Source: Myxococcales bacterium UBA1203 (GTDB lineage: Bacteria > Myxococcota > Myxococcia > Myxococcales > UBA5297). Taken from it: 18,963 nt of DNA. Location: contig DBXV01000005.1 in assembly GCA_002309695.1 (NCBI GenBank), positions 190,195-209,157 of the forward strand. Direction: 5' to 3'. A model generated the notes under the pieces. It was given only the letters and a program-made list of their open reading frames with translations, was not told the origin of the DNA and ran no database searches. The translations under genes and the position numbers were made by a program. How positions within the stretch are numbered: position 1 is the stretch's first letter; every line of letters begins with the position of its first letter. Shown here piece by piece: positions 6,981 through 15,191 of the stretch.

Positions 6981-8078
6981 ATGAGAGACTGGCGGCGGAG
7001 AGCCGTTGTCGCGGGGATGAGCCTGGGCCTGCTGGGCGGACTGGGAATTTGGGGATGGGAAGCTGCCGGAGCGCCGCCGGACAAAAAGCCGGGCAAAAAA
7101 ATGAGCGCGATCAGAGAAGTGCCGCCGGCCCGCCCGGCAGAAGAGGGGCTGGACAAGGAGCTGACGCAGGTGAGCCTGCGCTTCACGCCGGAGAATGTTC
7201 CCCCGGGCGGCCTGTTTCAGTTCGAGGCTTCAGGAAAGGACCTGGAGAATGCCGCGGAAGTGACGCTCATCTGCGGTGAGAAGCGCGACCGCTTTCGGGC
7301 CTTCCGCGTGTCCGGCGGACTCTGGCGCGGCTACGGCGCTCTGCGCCTCTCGGCCGAGGGGAAGGAGAACGTCAGGGCGTTTCTCGAGGCGGGGCTGCCC
7401 GGCGGCGCATCCGGAGAGAAGGAAACCAGCATCGGCGTCGCTTCCCGGGACTACCCGTCGAGCCGTCTGAAGGTGGCGCCGAAGTTCACGTCGCTGTCGG
7501 CGTCGCAGAAGCGCCGGACCAAGGAGGATCAGCGGGCTTTTGCGCACGCCTACGCGCAGGACGAGCTTCGGCCGCTGTTCTCGGAGAATTTTGTGAATCC
7601 CCGCGGGACGTCGGCGCGCGTCACGTCGGTTTTTGGCGGCAGGCGCGTCTTCAACGGCAGGACGAAGAGCCGCCATCTGGGGCTGGACCTCGACGGCTCG
7701 CCCGGCGACCCGGTGTATGCGGCAGCCGACGGCGTGGTGCGCATGCGTCGGGACTGCTTCTATGCGGGCGGCACGCTGGTCGTCGGCCACGGCGCGGGCA
7801 TCTTCACGTCCTATTTTCATCTGAGCCGCTTTCACGCCGCGGAGGGCGATGCCGTGAAGAAAGGGCAGCTCATCGGCGAAGTGGGCAAGAGCGGGCGCGT
7901 CACCGGGCCGCACCTGCACTTCGGCGCCAAGGTGGGCGGCGTTCACATCGACCCGCAGCTCCTGCTGGAATTTGGCTTTTTTCCGGAGGCTGACGGGATG
8001 CGGCGGGACAGAGCGCCTTCGCCGGATGCCAATGCGGGAACCGATGCCAGAGCGAAAAAAGCAAAAAATGAAAACTGA
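6981..8078 (+). CDS. Exported M23 (LytM-type) metallopeptidase
   Basis: The ATG at 6981 has AGAGGTG about eight bases upstream and gives 365 aa. Residues 1-31 form an export signal: WRRRAVV, a Gly/Leu-rich core, then EAAGAPP. The basic RRR start makes Tat export a possibility, though no strict motif is present. Residues 57-160 form an unassigned beta-rich region. The peptidase domain spans about 205-336, with zinc ligands H232 and D236 (HLGLD) and H313 within the HLH at 311-313, plus the conserved YFH (H280). All catalytic residues of the family are present, so it should be an active cell-wall endopeptidase cutting peptide cross-links in peptidoglycan. The C-terminal 30 residues are a charged low-complexity tail. 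It diverges from the Ig-like lipoprotein gene and is followed by a tRNA 111 bases downstream. Confidence 0.93.
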   Translation: MRDWRRRAVVAGMSLGLLGGLGIWGWEAAGAPPDKKPGKKMSAIREVPPARPAEEGLDKELTQVSLRFTPENVPPGGLFQFEASGKDLENAAEVTLICGEKRDRFRAFRVSGGLWRGYGALRLSAEGKENVRAFLEAGLPGGASGEKETSIGVASRDYPSSRLKVAPKFTSLSASQKRRTKEDQRAFAHAYAQDELRPLFSENFVNPRGTSARVTSVFGGRRVFNGRTKSRHLGLDLDGSPGDPVYAAADGVVRMRRDCFYAGGTLVVGHGAGIFTSYFHLSRFHAAEGDAVKKGQLIGEVGKSGRVTGPHLHFGAKVGGVHIDPQLLLEFGFFPEADGMRRDRAPSPDANAGTDARAKKAKNEN

Positions 8079-8189
8079 GATGCGGCGGCCGCCAAATTTT
8101 CCCTTGCCAACCGGGAACCCTCTCTCTAAACGCCGCGCCCGCTTTTCGGCAGCGGACGGACAGAACAGCGCCGCGCCGCCGTGAAGGAT

Positions 8190-8263
<74 letters not shown>

Positions 8264-8279
8264 CAACACGCAGTAAGTG

Positions 8280-8321
8280 AAAGCCGCTTCATCCCGTTTT
8301 CGGAGGTGAAGCGGCTTTTTT
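8280..8321 (+). terminator. Rho-independent terminator after the tRNA
   Basis: An 11-bp stem AAAGCCGCTTC/GAAGCGGCTTT (8280-8290 with 8308-8318) encloses a 17-base loop and leads into TTTTTT. It is 17 bases behind the tRNA and ends its transcript before the broken toxin gene starts. Confidence 0.9.
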
Positions 8322-8363
8322 GTCGTCCGCACGGCGGCCGGAATCACGGCGCACCCGCCCGAG

Positions 8364-8717
8364 GTGCGCGCCGCTCTGGGATTCGGGAGCCCGCCCTTTG
8401 GGGTTCCCGCTGCGGCCAGAGACATGCCCACCGAGGCGCAGAGGGAAGCCGCGGAAAAGACCTCGGTCGAGGTCCAGACGGCCGTCGAGGAACGGAACAA
8501 CGCAAGCGCTGAGGTGACTGAGGCGAAGCGCGAAAAGACGGCGACGGCGCGGGCCAAAAAGGCAGCTGAAAAAGCCGTGCTTGAAGCGGATCCGGAGGAA
8601 CTGCCTGCCCGTCAGGCTGATCTTGTGCGCGCCGACAAGGCCGACAAGAAGGCTGGGGAAAACCTCACCAAAAAGAAAAGTCCCTCGAAAAGGCCGAAAA
8701 GCGGGCCGAAAAGGTGA
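8364..8717 (+). pseudogene. N-terminal coiled-coil part of a frameshifted ADP-ribosyltransferase gene
   Basis: From the GTG at 8364 (or the ATG at 8424) this frame encodes an Ala/Glu/Lys-rich helix, roughly residues 22-100 (VEVQTAVEERNN, TEAKREKTATARAKKAAEK), with no signal peptide. Its natural frame is lost at CAAAAAG (8669-8675). In frame the end becomes KKKSPSKRPKSGPKR, an abrupt change. Stepping back one base gives ..KKEKSLEKAEKRAEK.., which continues the helix into the next open frame. So this is probably the first third of a longer gene that ends at 9594. The cause may be a lost A (five instead of six), a sequencing error, or -1 ribosomal slippage. I see no clear ribosome site, so the start is uncertain. 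GC-rich composition matches the left half of the window. Confidence 0.6.
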
Positions 8718-9031
8718 CGGCTGCCAATGAAGGGGAGCCGCGCAATTGGACTCTGGTGCCGGAGAGGCTCAAGCGGCTGGCAAAGGGCGTGGCTGCGCCC
8801 GCGGTCGAGCTGTGGAAGAAAATTCTGGCCGGTCTCAACGTCGGTGCGCTCGCCAGAGGGGTGAAGGTGCGGGGGCGGTCGGCCAACCAGCGGGGTTTTG
8901 CTGTGTTGCCGGGCGCGAATGATAGGCCAATCCCTTTGGTTGGCCTGGACGAGGAAAGGGCAGCTAAGCTATTTTTAATGGAGATAAAACCGTCGCGAGG
9001 TGGTGGAAAACAATACGACAAAAAGCAATAA
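8714..9031 (+). pseudogene. Middle part of the frameshifted ADP-ribosyltransferase gene
   Basis: This frame continues the coiled coil of the previous fragment and then encodes an unrecognised GC-rich region (NWTLVPERLKRLAKG, WKKILAGLN, GFAVLPGANDRPIPLVGLDEERAAK). After about 8968 it becomes unlikely protein (LFLMEIKPSRGGGKQYDKKQ) and stops at 9031. The frame one base back (from 8968) becomes natural instead: AIFNGDKTVARWWKTIRQ, leading without a stop into the ART domain. The crossing must lie between a stop at 8965 in one frame and 9029 in the other. The change from GC-rich to AT-rich coding occurs at the same place, so two modules of different origin seem joined here, slightly out of register. 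Confidence 0.6.
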
Positions 9032-9594
9032 GCGCATCGCAACAGGCGCAGAACAGCGTTAATTTCTACAAGGGAAAGGATTTTAAGGAGCTAAATATAA
9101 AAATTCGAAATGGCTTGACTTTGGATTCAAAGCAAAAAACTATTTTTAATACGTTATCAAAGCTACTTTCCGAAAGCAGCGCTCCTAAAAATCTGACTCT
9201 TGTTCGGGGAACAGGGAATGAGGATGTTTTGTCAAAGCTCTTCCCTGATATTAAACCTCAATCAGAGACTTTGGAATCATGGAAGGAAGCTATCGACGGG
9301 AAAATTTCATCAGAAAAAAAGTCAGGCGGTCTAAAAACGACAAACAAAACCTTTACAAGCACATCTTTGACATCCAAAAAGGCTTTGGATACAAAGGTGA
9401 TGATTAGAATTAAAATCAGAAAAGGACAAAAAGGCATGGCGCCAATCGTCGGGAACATGGTCAGGGAATATCAATTTCAACAGGAAATTTTGATAGAGCC
9501 AGGACGAACATTTTTGTGCAACAAGGTATATATTGAGAATGGAAAGCTCTGGATTGATGCAGAACTGATCGATGTCGAAGAGGTCTCAAAATGA
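8968..9594 (+). CDS. ADP-ribosyltransferase (ART) domain with QxE motif, toxin-like
   Basis: The open frame runs from 8968 to the TGA at 9594. The first usable start codon is TTG at 9115 (159 aa), but coding clearly extends upstream with FYKGKDFKELNIKIRNG, the N-terminal helix usual in these enzymes. Counted from the TTG, the three ART signatures are R31 in LVRGTG, the TSTSLT strand (81-86, STS motif) and Q122-Q-E124 followed by ILIEPGRTF (QxE plus the usual PG turn). This is the R-S-E class of the C3/VIP2 exoenzyme type. It transfers ADP-ribose from NAD to a protein, and QxE members usually modify Asn or Gln, those with ExE Arg. No signal peptide is attached to this part. The frame has no good ribosome site of its own, so expression probably depended on the upstream coding part. 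A gene overlapping its stop by ATGA is the likely immunity partner. Confidence 0.8.
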   Translation, partial: AIFNGDKTVARWWKTIRQKAISASQQAQNSVNFYKGKDFKELNIKIRNGLTLDSKQKTIFNTLSKLLSESSAPKNLTLVRGTGNEDVLSKLFPDIKPQSETLESWKEAIDGKISSEKKSGGLKTTNKTFTSTSLTSKKALDTKVMIRIKIRKGQKGMAPIVGNMVREYQFQQEILIEPGRTFLCNKVYIENGKLWIDAELIDVEEVSK

Positions 9595-10031
9595 AAGTTA
9601 AATTTTCAAGAACTGTAAAATCCGGCGATTTTTTTGTCGATCTGTTCACCGAAGAAACAGATAGGCCGGAATTTATTATTTTTCACGGTGAAAAATGGTT
9701 TCTGGACAACAAGGCGCCCCTGCATACGTCTGATGATGTCGGGTGGTTTGCTTTTTATTTGATTGACAAAAACACAAAAAACGAATGGCGTTTGAATATT
9801 TCTGATAGTTGTATAAATGAAGACGGTTTGTTCTGGAATACCGCTATTCATTACCCAGAATGCGATGAGCCGAACGCGCCATGCTTTTCCGAAACTCGCC
9901 GCTATGAAGACCAAGAGGAATATGACCCGAATTCCCGTTTTGTCTGGACATTGGATGACTTCAAGGAACCCGTCAAAAATCCAAATACCAGCAGCCGGAA
10001 CCATCCGCTGTTCACGGATCCGACGATATAA
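9591..10031 (+). CDS. Small acidic protein, candidate immunity/antitoxin for the ART toxin
   Basis: The ATG at 9591 overlaps the stop of the ART gene (ATGA), giving 146 aa and translational coupling. I recognise no family. Visible features are a beta-rich, aromatic, acidic protein (FIIFHGEKWF, VGWFAFYLIDKN, DGLFWNTAIHYPE) with no signal peptide or membrane segment, and a Pro/Asn-rich disordered C-terminus. The position directly behind a toxin domain, the acidic character and the overlap are the usual setting of an immunity protein or antitoxin. That role is inferred from context only. The AT-rich composition matches the ART domain, so the two travelled together. Confidence 0.78.
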   Translation: MKVKFSRTVKSGDFFVDLFTEETDRPEFIIFHGEKWFLDNKAPLHTSDDVGWFAFYLIDKNTKNEWRLNISDSCINEDGLFWNTAIHYPECDEPNAPCFSETRRYEDQEEYDPNSRFVWTLDDFKEPVKNPNTSSRNHPLFTDPTI

Positions 10032-10047
10032 AGACTAGAGGTCTATT

Positions 10048-10461
10048 ATGGAACAAAAGTCTAATGTCCTATTCCGGGCGGAAAAAGAATATAAGAGGCG
10101 CCGTGAAGGTTTTGTCTGCCTGCTCAGAGAAATAATTTCAAACTCACTCCATGCTGTTCTAATCAGACAAACCAAAGAAAGCGCATTTGTTCCAGAAATA
10201 GAACTAAATATATCGTTTAATGATAATTCAGAGATGTATCAAATTGACCTAACTGACAACGGAGAAGGTTTTACAGAAGAAAACAGGAATTATTTTGAAG
10301 AATTAGATAGAAAAAATCTTGAGAAGGAGCAGCATCATTTTCATCCTCTCGGTCAGGGGCGTTTAGCTATCGTTTATTTTTGTGACTCTGCTGAATACGA
10401 AACTGTTTATAAAGATGAAAATGGAAACCTAAAAAAAAAGAATTATACCTTATCCAACTAA
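10048..10461 (+). pseudogene. GHKL-type ATPase, N-terminal fragment frameshifted at a run of nine A
   Basis: The ATG at 10048 has AGAGG about seven bases upstream and lies 16 bases after the previous gene, so it was likely part of the same operon. The 137-aa product has the first motifs of a GHKL (gyrase/Hsp90/histidine kinase/MutL) ATPase: the N box LLREIISNSLHAV (E28, N32), the G1 box DLTDNGEGF (DNGEG) and a GQGRLAIVYF G2-like box. The frame is broken at A9 (10431-10439). With one A fewer, coding continues in another frame as IIPYPTNSKQYSLFDFN and so on. The protein is too short to be a full ATPase and lacks any transducer domain. It resembles ATPases of the MutL/MORC-like group linked to defence loci, but the subfamily cannot be fixed. 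Confidence 0.75.
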
Positions 10462-10698
10462 TTCAAAACAATACTCTCTTTTTGATTTTAATTCGTTTCC
10501 AGAGGACCAGTCCACCAAAAATGATTCCTATACAAAATTAACCGTCAGACTAAACACCAAAACATCGATTGAACGGGCAAAAACATTTTTTTCAAAATAC
10601 CCTGATTCTGAAAGTTTCAAGCAGTGGTTCATCGAAACATTCTTTCCTTTCAGGAGAATTGAGGCGCGGGAAGTTTGTGGTTTTCAAAACTGCGCACA
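10439..10698 (+). pseudogene. Continuation of the GHKL ATPase in a shifted frame, truncated at the restriction operon
   Basis: Reading from 10439 gives convincing coding sequence (YSLFDFNSFPEDQST, KLTVRLNTKTSIERAKTFF, FKQWFIETFFPFRRIEA) that follows naturally from the ATPase fragment before it. The frame stays open to a TAG at 10931, but from about 10699 on it is antisense to the res gene, so that part is probably fortuitous. A whole GHKL defence ATPase would be several hundred residues longer. The gene is therefore cut off near 10690, most simply by insertion or recombination of the restriction operon. Confidence 0.65.
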
Positions 10699-13368
10699 CT
10701 ACTGGCCCAATGTAAGAAGCCCATTCACATCAAGCGACGGTCTATTTTTTATTTCTTCTTCTGAAATCAAAACATATTTCCACGGTTTGTTATCTTCTTT
10801 CGAAGCTAATTCGCACCATTTTCTTCCTGCCACAGCTTTTTGTAAAACGACTTCATCGGTCATTTTATCAGCTGCTTTGACTTCGCACATAATTTTTTCA
10901 TTTACAGTTTCCATAATGATATCAGGCGTATAGCAAGAACCATCAGCTCCATAGGGAATGCTGAAGGTCGTTTGTTCCGCCCTAAACCACTTTAACAGAG
11001 TTTCATCATCTTCCATTTCAACCATGAGCACTCTTTCTGGATCACTGTCGAATTTCTGGATATCATAAAGACACTTTTTGAATCCCGTAAATGCCATCGT
11101 TTTAATTTGGCTTTTTACGAACTGATCATCTCTAAAATCGCGTAGGTTTTCATTTTCATTAATGGTACCGCTAATTAGTCTTAATTTGACATAACCAGGT
11201 TCAACGAGGTTTTCGTATTCAAGATTTCCAACGGTTCGATGTGCGAGTAATTGAGCCTTGACCATTTCGCATATTCGTTTAAAATAATTGATTACAAGAT
11301 TTTTGGGATTGTCGCATTGTTTAAGGATGTCTTTAACTTGCTCTGCGACTTCTTTAATAATCGTTGCGTTTCCTTCATAATCAATTTCGTCGATAGCAGC
11401 AATTTCAGACATCAGCTGACACATGAAGTCTTGTTCACTGAAGGCATCACCGTCGTCTTTTAATTTAGAAATATAGGCTGTGGCATTTTTTGAAAGGACT
11501 GTCTTAATCAACAACTTGTTATCAACCGGCCGCAATTTCTTGATTTCACTACCATCGACGGTAAACGAGGCCAAATCACTAGTTACATGATTTACAGGCT
11601 TTAATGTAATCCGGGGAATGTCAATTGTCACCTGCTTTACAATTTCAACAGCTTCTTCTGTAACTTCTTCGCGAATATTCTGAGTGGCAAAATCTGTTTT
11701 TGTCTCTTGAATATATTCGGGATTGTTGAGATTTGGCTTTTTCCCGTTGTTGGCGTCTTCGTCCATACGAAGGATAATTTTGCCGGCAACATTTTCAGGA
11801 GTTACATCTTTAGGCGTTGAAGCGAGCAAAGGCTCTCTTGTAACAAATGATTCGGTCTTTGGTGTCATTGTAATGGCTTTTTTCCTTGGCATGCCATTGC
11901 CCGAATCACCTGTTTGCCCGTTATCAGAACCACCGCCAAGGTCAACTTTTTCAAAATCCCCCATTTCTTTAGAGGCTTGTTCAATGACTTTGTTAAAATT
12001 ATCATGCGATATAACAATGACCTGATCAATATCTTTCTCGCCAACCCGCTTACCATAAGGCAAACGCAGCCCACGACCGATAGATTGCATGATTAAATGT
12101 AATTCATTTGCGGCACGTAATGGAACAATCGTATAAAGATTCGTTACATCCCAGCCTTCGCCCAGTTTGTTGCAGTGAATAACGATTTCATAGGGGCTCC
12201 AAGGATTCTCTAAGAAAAGCAATTTTTTAATGTCATCTTCACTGGATGAACTGTCTATGCGGAGAACCTTGCCTTTATACTTACCGTTGCAATAATCGTC
12301 AGACTGAGTGTATTCTTCCAGCCGTTTTGCATGCGCAATATCTCTGGAAATCACGAATATAAAAGGTTTAATTCCTTGTTTCAATCCATGATTGAACTCA
12401 TAATCCGTTAGTGCAATTTTTTTATTGGAATGAATTAAATCAGCCTCTTTTAACTTTAAATGTTCTAGTTCGTCCGGGGTAAAATTAGACAGATTTAAGT
12501 TACCGCGATAAGCGACAGCCGGAATTTTGACATATCTATCACGCATTGCTTCTGGCAATCGATATGAGAACAGGATATTTTTTGCACCTTCCGGTGTTGC
12601 TGTCAATTCTATCCCTAAAACAGGTTTTAAATCATTTATTGCATTAAATCCAGCTTTGGCGTTGGCCCTATAATGGTGAGACTCATCCATGATAATGACC
12701 AAATCATCTTTTTGTGAAAGAATGTTAAAATAGCTGTCTCCTAAAAATTCTGAAACGCGACGAATTCGAGGCATCGACGCTGCTGCATTCGATTTATCCA
12801 GATGATTTTCCTTAGCACTCTGTTTTTCTGTCAGTTTTCCGATATTAAAAATATTTATCGTAATCGGAATAGCATCATCAAATAAATCTGCTCCCACAAC
12901 AGCACTGGCCGTAACACTATTATAATTATCTCCCGTAATCATTTTGTGTTCTGGCCACCCCAAAGTGTCAAGCCCCCGGAATACGTATTTTTTATTCGTA
13001 TAGCCTGGGGTAAAATCTGCAACAAGTTTTTCGTAAACGGTAGTTCCTGGAGCGACAATCAAAAAATTCTTAAAATTAAATCTTTTGTATAGATAGGCGA
13101 TGAAAGCCCCCATCAAACGAGTCTTGCCCACTCCAGTAGCCATGTCAAAGGTCATTGAACAGAAATTGTGTTCAAAACTGGATATAGAATGTAATCCAGC
13201 AGACTTCTGATATTCCTGAACGATTTTGACTTGTTCCTCAATAGCGGCGCCCTTGCATAGAAGTTTGGCTTCGGCCAGATTATTTGCGACAGCAGCAAAG
13301 TGGATAAGCGCCTGCTCTTGGGGCTTGCGCAGGCTAAGACATTTGCTAATACTTTTGGCTAATTTCAT
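10699..13368 (-). CDS. res: Type III restriction enzyme Res subunit (SF2 helicase plus PD-(D/E)XK nuclease)
   Basis: 889 aa from the ATG at 13368, with AGAGG five bases upstream. This is the usual length for a Res subunit. Superfamily 2 motifs in order: Q17 in the KPQEQAL region, Walker A ATGVGKT (77-83, K82), DESH (228-231), TATP (256-259) and motif VI QSIGRGLRLP. The C-terminal nuclease shows YTPDIIM (P815-D816) and CEVKAA (E829-V-K831), a complete PD...EVK site. Res forms a complex with Mod, translocates or signals along DNA using ATP, and cuts beside unmodified sites in opposite orientation. It starts 10 bases after the mod stop, so it is co-transcribed and translationally linked with mod. 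No mutation of a key residue is seen, so it should be active. Confidence 0.95.
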   Translation of the reverse strand: MKLAKSISKCLSLRKPQEQALIHFAAVANNLAEAKLLCKGAAIEEQVKIVQEYQKSAGLHSISSFEHNFCSMTFDMATGVGKTRLMGAFIAYLYKRFNFKNFLIVAPGTTVYEKLVADFTPGYTNKKYVFRGLDTLGWPEHKMITGDNYNSVTASAVVGADLFDDAIPITINIFNIGKLTEKQSAKENHLDKSNAAASMPRIRRVSEFLGDSYFNILSQKDDLVIIMDESHHYRANAKAGFNAINDLKPVLGIELTATPEGAKNILFSYRLPEAMRDRYVKIPAVAYRGNLNLSNFTPDELEHLKLKEADLIHSNKKIALTDYEFNHGLKQGIKPFIFVISRDIAHAKRLEEYTQSDDYCNGKYKGKVLRIDSSSSEDDIKKLLFLENPWSPYEIVIHCNKLGEGWDVTNLYTIVPLRAANELHLIMQSIGRGLRLPYGKRVGEKDIDQVIVISHDNFNKVIEQASKEMGDFEKVDLGGGSDNGQTGDSGNGMPRKKAITMTPKTESFVTREPLLASTPKDVTPENVAGKIILRMDEDANNGKKPNLNNPEYIQETKTDFATQNIREEVTEEAVEIVKQVTIDIPRITLKPVNHVTSDLASFTVDGSEIKKLRPVDNKLLIKTVLSKNATAYISKLKDDGDAFSEQDFMCQLMSEIAAIDEIDYEGNATIIKEVAEQVKDILKQCDNPKNLVINYFKRICEMVKAQLLAHRTVGNLEYENLVEPGYVKLRLISGTINENENLRDFRDDQFVKSQIKTMAFTGFKKCLYDIQKFDSDPERVLMVEMEDDETLLKWFRAEQTTFSIPYGADGSCYTPDIIMETVNEKIMCEVKAADKMTDEVVLQKAVAGRKWCELASKEDNKPWKYVLISEEEIKNRPSLDVNGLLTLGQ

Positions 13369-13378
13369 ATATAACCTC

Positions 13379-15136
13379 TTACAGATCTAAAGTCGGTTCT
13401 TCGTTAGATTCATGCTCTGGCAAATGCTTTACGTTAAGACTGTAGTCGTCTTTGCCCCATTCGCACTTGTCCAAAATATCTTTCGGAATTTTTGCAATTG
13501 TGATGTTTTCAATATCTTCAGGAATAGGATCAAACGCTTTGCAAAGTATACTCAAATGACGATTGCCTAATTTTTGACTGATTGAACGGATGTGCTCAGT
13601 ATTCATGAAGTTCGTTGTCACATAGATAAAGGCATTTTCGGTACTTTGCCCGTGAATAAAATATTCGTTTTGGCTGGGGTTGTATTCAAATCCCATAATG
13701 TTGCAAACCGCTTCTGCTAAGCGAACTTCATCAAAATGTTCGCTGTCAATTACATTTACGCCATAAGCATCTTTTTTGATGAGTGATGGAGCGAGTTCGT
13801 AGAAACGAAACCCCCCCCCACCTTGCCATTGTTGGCTTTTGGTTATTCCGCTTTGATCGTCCCCATTAATTACTTTTTTTAACCTAGGAATGCAGTGAGT
13901 GTAGCAGTGGTCTTCTAATTCGATACCAATCCAGCGGCGCTTCATTTTATGAGCGACAGCTGCAGTTGTACCCGAGCCCAAGAATGAATCCAGGACCAGA
14001 TCACCATTTTCGGTGGCCATTTCGAATATTTTCTGAATCAGTGTTTCTGGTTTTTTCCCACACTTAAACGAAACACCTCCTTCTAAATCTAATCGCCCCC
14101 AAGAAATGTTCGTCCATAATGTTCCTGTTTTTTCAGTCTTATATATTTTTTCGTCTTCAACTAGGGAACTATCTTTTAACCACACTACAAGTGTCTCGTT
14201 CCATACCATCTTCGTTTCCAACTTACCTTTCATTTTTCCGGTGGATGGAACGTATTCATATGAAATGAGTTTATTTTTTGATTTTACGAAATCATTCACC
14301 CTCATTAACAATGAGGTTTGTGCATTTGTGGTCATAAAAATATCATTAATATATCGGTTATAAACCTCTTCTTGGGTAATATCTAACTCATTGGAGAGCT
14401 TTGCAACAGTTGAAAACTCAAATCCAATGTGTTCAAAGATTTTCATATTCTCTCCGTTACCCAACTTGGTGGTTCCCAAAAATTTACGTTCACCGTAGTT
14501 AGTAATAACTCTTGTGTAGTTGAAACCTATTTTGTTCTCTTTATGATCTTTAATATACTCGATTAATGGTATTCTCTCTAAGGGAATATTATAGGTTACT
14601 GAATCGTAATCTTTCACATACACCAATATGAACTCATAGTTTTTCTTTAATCTTTTATCTTCTCCGCCACCAGACGCACCAGCTCCTGCCTTCGATTTTA
14701 TTACGAGTGTATTTAGATAATTTGTTCTTCCAAAAATCTCATCACAAAGCACTTTCAAATATGCATATTCATTATCATCAATCTGAATAAAGATTAAACC
14801 TTCATTCGCGAGAAGATTACGAAGAAGGGTTAAACGTGGCCGCATTAGATTAAGCCATATGGAATGTTCCAAGCTATCATCATAGTGCTCAAATGCCTTC
14901 CCTGTATTATAGGGGGGGTCTATATACACACACTTCACTTTACCAGCAAATTTGCTTTCGAGCGCTTTCAAAGCAAGCAGGTTGTCGCCATGGATAAGTA
15001 TATTGTCGAAAATGTCGCCTTCATGTTTTTCCTTGGCGTGATAAGATTTTTCAGGAACTTCTAAAAGAAGGCGGGGCTCTAACTTTACAGGTTTGTTTTT
15101 CCCGACCCAAGTTAACTCAAGTTTTTGCTTTTCCAT
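13379..15136 (-). CDS. mod: Type III DNA methyltransferase Mod subunit (adenine-specific)
   Basis: 585 aa from the ATG at 15136, preceded by AGGAG five bases upstream. The beta-class motif order is visible: catalytic motif IV DPPYNTG (D73-Y76) in the N-terminal part, and SAM-binding motif I SFLGSGTTAA (F385 onward) in the C-terminal part. The stretch between them is the variable target-recognition region (about 130-340). WQGGGGFRFYEL (about 436-447) is a segment common in Mod proteins. Mod methylates one strand of a short asymmetric site (N6-adenine) and supplies the specificity of the restriction complex. Residues Gly440-442 are all GGG codons, making a run of nine G. The target sequence cannot be read from the protein. 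It lies between the Z1 gene (55 bases) and res (10 bases). Confidence 0.95.
   Translation of the reverse strand: MEKQKLELTWVGKNKPVKLEPRLLLEVPEKSYHAKEKHEGDIFDNILIHGDNLLALKALESKFAGKVKCVYIDPPYNTGKAFEHYDDSLEHSIWLNLMRPRLTLLRNLLANEGLIFIQIDDNEYAYLKVLCDEIFGRTNYLNTLVIKSKAGAGASGGGEDKRLKKNYEFILVYVKDYDSVTYNIPLERIPLIEYIKDHKENKIGFNYTRVITNYGERKFLGTTKLGNGENMKIFEHIGFEFSTVAKLSNELDITQEEVYNRYINDIFMTTNAQTSLLMRVNDFVKSKNKLISYEYVPSTGKMKGKLETKMVWNETLVVWLKDSSLVEDEKIYKTEKTGTLWTNISWGRLDLEGGVSFKCGKKPETLIQKIFEMATENGDLVLDSFLGSGTTAAVAHKMKRRWIGIELEDHCYTHCIPRLKKVINGDDQSGITKSQQWQGGGGFRFYELAPSLIKKDAYGVNVIDSEHFDEVRLAEAVCNIMGFEYNPSQNEYFIHGQSTENAFIYVTTNFMNTEHIRSISQKLGNRHLSILCKAFDPIPEDIENITIAKIPKDILDKCEWGKDDYSLNVKHLPEHESNEEPTLDL
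13811..13819 (-). repeat. Run of nine G inside mod (coding strand)
   Basis: The coding strand reads GGT followed by nine G for Gly439-442, then TTT CGT. As present, the frame is intact. A gain or loss of one G would cut off the last 145 residues of Mod behind the SAM motif. Homopolymeric G runs of this length switch mod genes in some bacteria, but the encoded GGGG is also a conserved segment, so the run may be incidental. Confidence 0.6.
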
Positions 15137-15191
15137 AACATCTCCTACGCGGTTGAGCTTCCGTTAATAATTTCTTCGACAGTAATAAGCC

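Noticed and set aside
9019..9031. A second CAAAAAG just before the stop at 9031, a possible second -1 slip site
   Set aside because: The alternative frame already reads as natural protein from 8968 (AIFNGDKTVARWWK), so the frame change most likely happens about 50 bases earlier.
10699..10933. Extension of the GHKL frame into the res gene as real coding
   Set aside because: This part is exactly antisense to the conserved C-terminal end of Res, including its nuclease region, so the open frame is probably fortuitous.
14912..14918. A run of seven C (coding strand) in mod
   Set aside because: It encodes the Pro pair of the invariant DPPY motif and is shorter than runs that usually slip, so it needs no special explanation.
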